DNA from: Ptychodera flava
Lineage: Eukaryota; Hemichordata; Enteropneusta; Ptychoderidae
Direction of reading: 5' to 3'
Assembly (NCBI RefSeq): GCF_041260155.1
Contig: NC_091944.1
Location: 22,493,877-22,557,876 of the forward strand
DNA: 64,000 nucleotides
The position numbers and the translations under genes are program-made. The notes below the pieces were generated by a model. The model saw nothing but the letters and a program-made list of their open reading frames with translations, had not been told where the DNA came from and searched no databases. Positions 57,590 through 64,000 of this stretch are shown here, one piece after another. Each line of letters opens with the position of its first letter. Position 1 is the stretch's first letter.

Positions 57590-57760
57590 TATTTTTCATG
57601 GGGGGGGGGGTGTCATCAAATTTTTTCGTCTGACAAAGGGGGGGGGGGGTCATCTTTTTTCACGAAAAATGCAGGGGGTCTATATTTTTTTGGACACCGG
57701 CGACAAGATTTTGCCGGCCCCCAAGGCCGTAAAAACTGAACGGTCCCTAACGGAGGGCTT
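57590..57760 (+). mobile_element. Harbinger-like MITE fragment
   Basis: Two G-runs with TCATCAAATTTTTT and an end CTGAACGGTCCCTAA resemble the subterminal parts of the element at 54520-55748. One end only; likely truncated. Confidence 0.4.
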
Positions 57761-58363
57761 CTCAGATTTGATGGCTTCTATGAACTCAACTTCAACGTCC
57801 AGTAACACTCTTTGTCGACCACGGCGATAGTTTCTAGGGGATTTACTGAACCGGTCTTGCAAAAATGTACCCAAATCTTCTTTTAATACGGTCGTTGCTG
57901 CCAATCGCAATTTCTTCGCTGTTTGTACATATGATCCACGAGGTACAAAACCAGTCGCCTGATCACCACCTATCTCCTCTATTTCGTGAACTACTTATTG
58001 CCGGAGATCACTGCTGGTTGCCTTTCCACGGGTGTAGGTTCTTCCCCGTGTATTTTGCATTATTTCGATAGATTACTCCAAGGCGATAGCTATACGAAGA
58101 TACGACGATCAAACGTGGGTCCTTTTCTGTTCAGACCGACAGTTGTGACCGTTAAAACAACTCGCTTAAATTTGCATGCAACAACACTGCACTGTGCGGC
58201 ATTCTCAGACGAAGACAGAAATGAAAACGTGTCGTCTGTCTTGGATAAAATGTTGCATTTCCGTCTGGTATTTCTTTGTGTCGAACTGTAAACCTTGGCT
58301 GTGCCAAACAAAAAATCCGTGTGTGCCAAACCCTGAAACTCCACACTAAAAAGACAAGCGCTG

Positions 58364-60141
58364 TATCACAGTCACAATTATCAAAACAAACAATGGCAAC
58401 AAGAAACCCGTGCGGAGACCACGGCACTTCGAAACTTTGGGAGGGCTTTTCAGTGACTTGTCCTTGTTTGCTTACAGGGGCATTTATATGGTAGTTGTTG
58501 TTGTTTGTACTTTATGTTTCTATTAGTCGTGTTGTTGTTGTTGTTATTGTTGTTGACAATAAAGTTCAACTGACATAACTACTGCGTTTTTGTTGTTTCA
58601 AACGTAATGTAGATGTCCTAAGAAACACTAAAAGGACGTTATCAGTGTTTGACCCAACGCAATTCTCTCCAAACGTAAACTCTTTTCACACGTGTAAGTA
58701 CATAAAGTGAGTGTACATTGGGAGAGAGTTGCACATGAGTCACTTTTGAAATGTTAATTCGTTTTAGACCCCTCAATACCATAAAAACACTTTCAAACCC
58801 CACTTTACGATAAACAATATTCAAAACTCCCCAATGTACGGCCAAACATTTATCAAGCAAACAGTATCAAACTAAAATGTTGATAGCTCTTTCCAGTACT
58901 TTTACTCAACTTTAATCTCTAGTTTTACATCCTTACGTGTTGAAATATTTAGTACTCAGCTTATCAACGCAACCTGCACATACGCTCTAATATTGCTGGC
59001 AGTTGGATTTCATTCAAGCAATAAATTGAAGTGTCAGTATTAACATAACACTGGAGCATACTCATACTTAGGCTGTGTTAACAAGGTTCAACATTTCAAC
59101 ACCATTTTAATAAAATAGATACAAGAAAATGATGTTGATACACAGAATAAAGATTTTGAGTAAAAATATTAACAACATCGGTTCTGATAATTTACATTTT
59201 GGTTACTTTGCATGGACAATTACATGTAACACGTTTGGTAATTTGGAAGAATTTGATCTTCATATTGTTCAAAATTCTCAAACGTGTTACGTGCGCTTTA
59301 GCTGAATATTGCAATATTACAAAATCATTCATAAAAACAAGTGTATTTCTTAAAAAGAAAAGCAGATGAGCTTACATTTGCAGATTAAACCGACATTACT
59401 TCACTATCCAATTATCCAAAATTAGTTTTAATCGTGTTGATTATGTTCTTTAAAAAAATTTTACTCACAAACATGATAAAAAGCCCATGTATTCACCTTG
59501 TCAAACAGCCTGTACAATATGTTTATTTTCAGAGTGTAGATATTTGGAAGGGACAGTAGCTACAATTTTTGTTCATATTTTTCTATATTTTTGCTATCAA
59601 GTGATGCTTGCTCTTAGTTTGTTTTACTTCTTGAGAACAAGTCTTTGGCTTGTCAACAGTTGGTATTATATACAGTCAGCACGAGCCTTAGCTGTAGTTC
59701 AAATTTATAAAGTATACAGCTTGGGTTGATATTGGAAATGAATACTTGTGTTACAATACATGCTATGCTATGGGGAGTAGAACCGGAAACTCTGATTAAT
59801 ACGTAGACTAAAGATATTACAGCTTCTGTCCCCTGTTTACGTCTACTTGTGTTTTTCCTATGAAAATTCAATGGCATTCATAGTAGTTTAGATTATTCCA
59901 AAATAAAAGTCAGGAAATGCTATAAAGTGATTCAAAGATATCCATTATTATTAACATAAGAGCGACTGGGTGACTATTGCATCTGAAAATGTTAACTTGA
60001 AAAAATTCGATACCCTCTATACCCAATGCAAAGATTGTAATCCTTTTATTTGTTACCTATGGTCTTAAACTCTATTCCTCACAAGTTACCCCTCTCTATG
60101 AAGCAAGTTGGGCTGGCTGCAGCTGCTATATAGCAGCTGTT
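58364..60141 (-). other. Rest of P450 B intron 1
   Basis: Collinear with copy A intron 1 (CAGTGACTTGTCCTTGTTTGC, (TTG)n tracts, GTGTTGAAATATTTAGTA). No gene. Confidence 0.65.
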
Positions 60142-60280
60142 GAAACGCAGCTACATGTCATACCGGGAAGGCCGCGTCTATGCAGGTCACCAAAAGATCA
60201 ACCCCGCCTTAGAAATGTCCGTGGCGGGGTTGACTTTTGCTGACCCACATAGACGCAGCCTACCCCGACAGCTGCGTTTC
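60142..60280. mobile_element. 139-bp inverted-repeat element in P450 B intron 1
   Basis: Ends GAAACGCAGCT and AGCTGCGTTTC; the arms are largely complementary through CGCGTCTATG and CAACCCCGCC to a short loop (TTAGAAATGTCCGT). It is absent from copy A at this place. No clear target duplication. The adjoining GCAGCTGCTATATAGCAGCTG is itself palindromic. Confidence 0.7.
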
Positions 60281-60420
60281 CACAGCCAGGTCGTTGCTGA
60301 TCGACCCGGGGCTTCAACGAGAATAAATAACACTATTTTTGAATGATCCTGTTGATCCTCGGCTGTCCTTTGGTTTGGGTGACTTTATAATCAGTGCAAA
60401 ATGAAGATTGACATACCCAC

Positions 60421-60769
60421 CTTTGTCGAGTGGCAAAACGCGATGGACATTTGTTGGACGACTGCTGAAGAAATCACCTTTACCGACCAAGGCTTCCTTG
60501 ATGGCGTCGTAGCTGTTCAAAACTACCACAAGACAGCTCCCGAGATTCATGCTGTATACATCACCGTACTTACTGCCCAGTCGATTCAAGACTGCGCTTG
60601 GAGGTTCACTCCCCAAGAGCAGTGGCAAAGAACCGACCATAGGCCATCCTAATGGCCCCGGTGGAAGATTACGTCGGCGTGTTCGGAATAAGAACAGCCA
60701 GGCAACTATGAACAGGGTAAATGTCACGATCAAGGTAGTGCCAACGTCCAACTTGAGATTAAAAGACAT
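60421..60769 (-). CDS. P450 copy B exon 1
   Basis: ATG at 60769 in the context CCATCATG. 116 codons plus one base, with the same length and phase as copy A exon 1 and only a few substitutions (such as Val/Ile in GWPMVGSL). Donor GTGGGT. ER anchor and hinge intact. Confidence 0.92.
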
Positions 60770-61211
60770 GATGGCTGACGCCTCGGCGATACTTATTTAG
60801 GTTAGTGAAAACCAAAAGGTTAACTGCATGCACACATGACTGGCGGGGTCACAATGACAGGTATTTTTCTCATTTTCAAGATTTGAAATAACAAAAAGTT
60901 CTGCATCCCATAATTATTTGTGTTCATTAAAAAGATAACTGCCATCTTCAGATTGTAGATTTTTTCACTGAAAATTTTGGTGCAAATTACCAAAAGTCTG
61001 ACCCAATTTTCACGTCACATGTCCGAAAGGTCACGACATTGAGATGGGGTTATTCTACTGATGAAGGTCAACTTGTAGTGCTTGAACGGAAAATTTCATT
61101 GACAAAAATCTAGTGTGTTGAGGTCAAAAGTTCAATTGACAGTAAGATACGGTGAAGTTATTAAAACCAGCCATGCTGGACGAACACTAGCACTGTAAGC
61201 GGATCTGTAGG
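60770..61211. other. 5' flank of P450 copy B
   Basis: Collinear with 47964-48720. No demonstrable promoter element; AAATAAGTA lies about 30 bp upstream of the ATG. Confidence 0.5.
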
Positions 61212-61282
61212 CTGTGCTGCTATGCTATGCCAAGACTGTGCTGCTATGCTATGCCAAGACTGTGCTGCTATGCTGTGCCAAA
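61212..61282 (+). repeat. Three copies of a 24-bp tandem unit
   Basis: Unit CTGTGCTGCTATGC followed by TATGCCAAGA, starting at 61212, 61236 and 61260. Copy A has a single related CTATGCCAAAG, so the expansion is specific to copy B. Confidence 0.85.
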
Positions 61283-62039
61283 GTTTGCATTACACCAGGT
61301 GATTAGCATGTATCTTTTTTTAAAGAAATCACAAAAGCGTGACAGCAGTGATCATCCTTCTGTGTGTTGGCGACGCTGAAAGTAATTTTTCATCCTTCCT
61401 GCCATCCGCAGTGCATTAATGATGTCCTCTTCGCTATGCTCATTGGCTTTGCAAATTGGTACATATTGCTAAAGATTGTCTCGAGCTAGAGGTTGTCGTC
61501 TCTCTACCGGCGATTCTACATAATGTGCGCTTACTATGTAATGTCTGTAAGTTATTTTAGACAGTCTTTTGTGTCTTGAAGTAAATGGGCAAGTAATGGT
61601 AACTTTTGATAATATTTTCACCATTTTTATTTAAATGTTAACCATAACTCCTTGTGCTATTCCCCAAAGCATGTTGATATATATATTATGAACTCAGCTC
61701 TTACGTGTGTAAACTGCATTGTTACTGTCGACTTCTGGTCCGGACTAGAATTCAAATGTAAACAATAATGCATTTTACACATATTCTTGAAGGAGTAGAA
61801 TAAGAAGTTGCAATTAATAAAAAACAATGACAAAATCAAAAAGTTAGCATTACTTTCCCTTTACATAAATGTACGATTAGCTTTGTTCTTTCTCAAAAAC
61901 AGCCCTGTATTGTAATTGAACACAGGGAACAATCGATCATGATTCCAGCAAAGAGTAACAACATTCATTATTTAGGTCTGTGATTAAAGATGAGTTCCAT
62001 GGTGGTGAAAACGTAAAAAGCAATGTGGGTTGCCACTCT
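61283..62039. other. No gene recognised
   Basis: Duplicated flank up to about 61973 with roughly 280 bp of extra sequence at 61590-61860. No coding region. Confidence 0.5.
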
Positions 62040-63190
62040 AATTACAAAAGGTCATTAAATAAGTCAATTAGTAATTTATCGACAGGATGTTGCCAAATAT
62101 TTTTGCATTCTATTATAACACTGACAGATTATCACGTACCACATTTCATAAACGATACTGCCAAGTGTCAATGAACTGTATTACAACACTGTGAGATCAA
62201 CATCTGTATAAAGTTTCATCGAATTTGATGAAGTGTTTCTGGACATATCTTTCTAATAAGGAAAGCTCATTACATATGTAAATTAAATATTAAGTAACAT
62301 AACACTGCATAGTGTCTTTATTCAATGTTAAAGCAGTGTGAGCTCAACATCTGTATCTTGTTTCATGAAATTTGATGAACCGTTTCTCGCCATATTACGA
62401 AATTACGAAAATTCATTAAATATGCAATCAGCAATTAATGGACATGACACTACTACATATTTTTACATGCCATAATACTACTTGAAGATCAACATCTATA
62501 ACACGTAAATTTGAGACAGCATTTTAGGACATATCAGACTAATTATGAAAGTTCATTAAATATGCAAAATAGCAATCAATTGACACGATACTGCTTAATG
62601 TCTTCTCACCGTACTACAGTACTGAAAGATCAACAACATCTGTACTATGTTTCATCACATTTGATGCAGTATTTCTGGACATAGCACACTAATTAGGAAA
62701 GTTCTTTAAATATGCAAATTAGCATTTAATTTGAATGACACTGATAAATGTCTTCATTCAAATGTTAACAACATCCATATCCCACTAATTACAAGAAATT
62801 TGATGAATAATTTCAACATCCATATCCCACTAATTACAAAAATTCATCAAATATGCAAATTAGGAATTAATTGACATAATACTGCTTAATGTCTTCACAC
62901 AGTATTATAGTAGTGCAATATCAACATCTGTACCCTGTTTCATCAGATTTGATGCAGTGGTTCTGTATATAGCCCACTAATTATGATAGTTCATTAAATA
63001 TGCAAATTAGCAATTAATTCGCATGACACCTCTAAGTGTCTGTGTAAATTTATATGAGACTGTGTGTTAAAGATCTGTACCAAGTTTCATCAAATTTGCT
63101 GCAGTATTTCTAGAAATATCACCTTAATTACAAAAATTCATCAAGTATGCAAATTAGCAGTTAATTGATACAATACTGACATATGTCATT
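62040..63190 (-). repeat. Diverged tandem array, about 146-bp period (family T2), part 2
   Basis: Same unit as 27480-29230. The ATATGCAAATT anchor recurs at 62276, 62421, 62561, 62711, 62852, 62999 and 63146; intervals are 145, 140, 150, 141, 147 and 147 bp. Starts with ATTACAAAAGGTCATTAAA, as does the first array. Confidence 0.82.
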
Positions 63191-64000
63191 GTGTGCTATC
63201 AGAGCCCTGTATGACATCTTTAAAAAACGAGTTAACAAGGCGTGGAAGTATACACGAGTTCAAAATTCTTCCGAAACTTCCATTATAAAGGATGGATCCG
63301 CAGTACATGTGAAGCTTCCTTCACAATACTGGGGGGGGGGGGGGCGTTTGGCTGGAGGAATCGCGATTGCAATCTTATTTATTTTCAAATTCCCATAAAA
63401 ATCCTAAAAAAAGTTCAATCTTCCCGTTTTAAGACACGTTTTAAAATTTACTCATATTTTCTTCCGAGTTTTCAGCTGTTTGTCATTTGCAGATGACACA
63501 TCACTAGCCCTGTTGGATTTGTTACTTGGGTAGTTATCCAAATCTGGTTTGGTCAATGGTACCCATAAAAGAGCGCCCAAAGTGACGATTATGAGAGAAT
63601 ATGCAATTTGTGAATTCCTGGCTCTATTCTGCCAAACAGTGAGAAACTGAGCAATGGCAAATTTGGTGAACAATAAATAAAGTGATTTTTTCAAACATTA
63701 TTTTCATTTAAATCATCCCGGGGATATACAGAACAAGTGAATCTCTTTCCCCGAGGTATCCATAACAAGTGGTGGCTATTAGTCGGCTGAAAATATGGTT
63801 TGACCCTAAAAAAATTGCTACAAAAGGTTTTTCAACGGTAATTTACAGAGTCAAATGTGCTTAATAACATAATAAAAGTCTACCAAAATCTAACCACCGG
63901 AAACGCGTCATTTTCAAGATGGCGTCCAAGATGGCCGCCATATACTTAAAATGGCCTAACTACTTAAATATTAAACCTAGACGAGTGATGTCTGTGTCTA
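63191..64000. other. No gene recognised; G-run at 63331-63344
   Basis: Apart from a poly-G run this is ordinary sequence. GATGGCGTCCAAGATGGCCGCC near 63918 is a short direct duplication (AAGATGGC). Confidence 0.5.

Larger units (their letters stand above)
55873..58363. mobile_element. Transposon with 47-bp inverted ends and 17-bp flanking repeats
   Basis: The ends start CAGCGCTTGTCTTTTTAG and are identical inverse copies for about 47 bp (through GTTTGGCACACACGG). Directly outside are TATCACAGTCAGAATTA (55856-55872) and TATCACAGTCACAATTA (58364-58380). Copy A has one such sequence at the matching point, so the repeat arose at insertion. 2491 bp; it contains a nested hAT-like element and a Harbinger-like fragment. 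A 17-bp duplication does not match any superfamily I know. No transposase was recognised. Confidence 0.82.
52783..60769 (-). pseudogene. Cytochrome P450 (CYP2 clan), copy B, truncated at the haem loop
   Basis: Exons 60421-60769 (349 nt), 53343-54311 (969 nt) and a stub of exon 3 from 52888. All splice sites are canonical, and exons 1 and 2 have no frameshift or stop. Residues 1-440 carry the ER anchor, the hinge LPPGPLGWP, W126/R130, AGTDTT (306-311), EIQR (363-366) and PERF (418-421). Exon 3 reads RRICLGM with the haem-ligand Cys444, then leaves the homology and ends 24 residues later. The roughly 50 residues after the Cys (L-helix and C-terminal strands) are missing, which should prevent a normal fold. 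An exon further left could in principle replace it, but none was seen. The exons are closely similar to copy A by eye, so the duplication is recent. Confidence 0.9.
52864..61973 (-). repeat. Segmental tandem duplication, unit B (P450 copy B)
   Basis: Same orientation as 38985-49232 with exons and introns collinear. Unit B has extra insertions at 54520-55748, 55873-58363 and 60142-60280 and about 280 bp near 61590-61860, and lacks FB-1. Confidence 0.75.

Overview
The window is eukaryotic, animal-type genomic DNA. It shows spliced genes with GT-AG introns, cytochrome P450 genes of the animal CYP2 clan, a mitochondrial-type acyl-CoA synthetase, tRNA-derived SINEs, many microsatellites and very dense DNA transposons (MULE-, Kolobok-, PIF/Harbinger- and hAT-like plus foldback elements). 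A marine invertebrate deuterostome (amphioxus or hemichordate type) fits best, but that is inference; no species-diagnostic gene was recognised. Nothing bacterial, viral or plasmid-like was seen, and there is no operon or CRISPR.

Layout. 1-9.3 kb: no gene, with dispersed repeats and small palindromic insertions. 9.3-14.4 kb (+): a two-exon coiled-coil gene of unknown family whose second exon is broken by several frameshifts; a MULE-like MITE and a large hairpin sit in its intron. 15.2-18.4 kb: a dispersed repeat head followed by a diverged tandem array of about 147-bp period. 20.7-22.5 kb: a Kolobok-like element carrying a SINE. 23.5-25.1 kb (-): an intact, single-exon acyl-CoA synthetase. 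25.1-29.7 kb: microsatellites, a second 145-148-bp array and a second Kolobok-like copy inserted in it. 29.8-32.3 kb (-): remains of a tyrosine-recombinase element with an SGNH-hydrolase domain, frameshifted and truncated. 32.6-38.8 kb: repeats and small inverted-repeat elements. 38.8-49.2 kb and 52.9-62.0 kb (-): a tandem segmental duplication carrying two CYP2-clan genes with the same three-exon structure (349, 969 and 179 nt; 498 residues). 62-64 kb: a third 147-bp-type array and unique sequence.

The two P450 copies are broken in complementary ways. Copy A (38.8-48.0 kb) keeps every exon, but a 4.6-kb foldback transposon with a 7-bp target duplication sits inside exon 2, and exon 2 also has a 4-nt frameshift. 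Copy B (52.9-60.8 kb) has intact exons 1 and 2, but the duplication edge cuts exon 3 just after the haem-binding cysteine. The foldback in copy A is itself invaded: a second foldback element lies in its left terminal repeat, and that one holds a further palindromic element and a Harbinger-like unit with a Myb/SANT-type ORF.

A second theme is a set of tiny hairpins (25-113 bp) at 2.2, 8.2, 10.7, 50.5 and 50.6 kb, each bounded by short direct repeats of 7-13 bp, as if each palindrome were itself an insertion. Three share a stem of the form CACnGTCnCTC. These, the nested foldbacks and the nucleosome-length arrays are the most unusual content. Some frameshifts could be sequencing or assembly errors, and the P450 pair could be an uncollapsed haplotype; both possibilities are noted in the entries.
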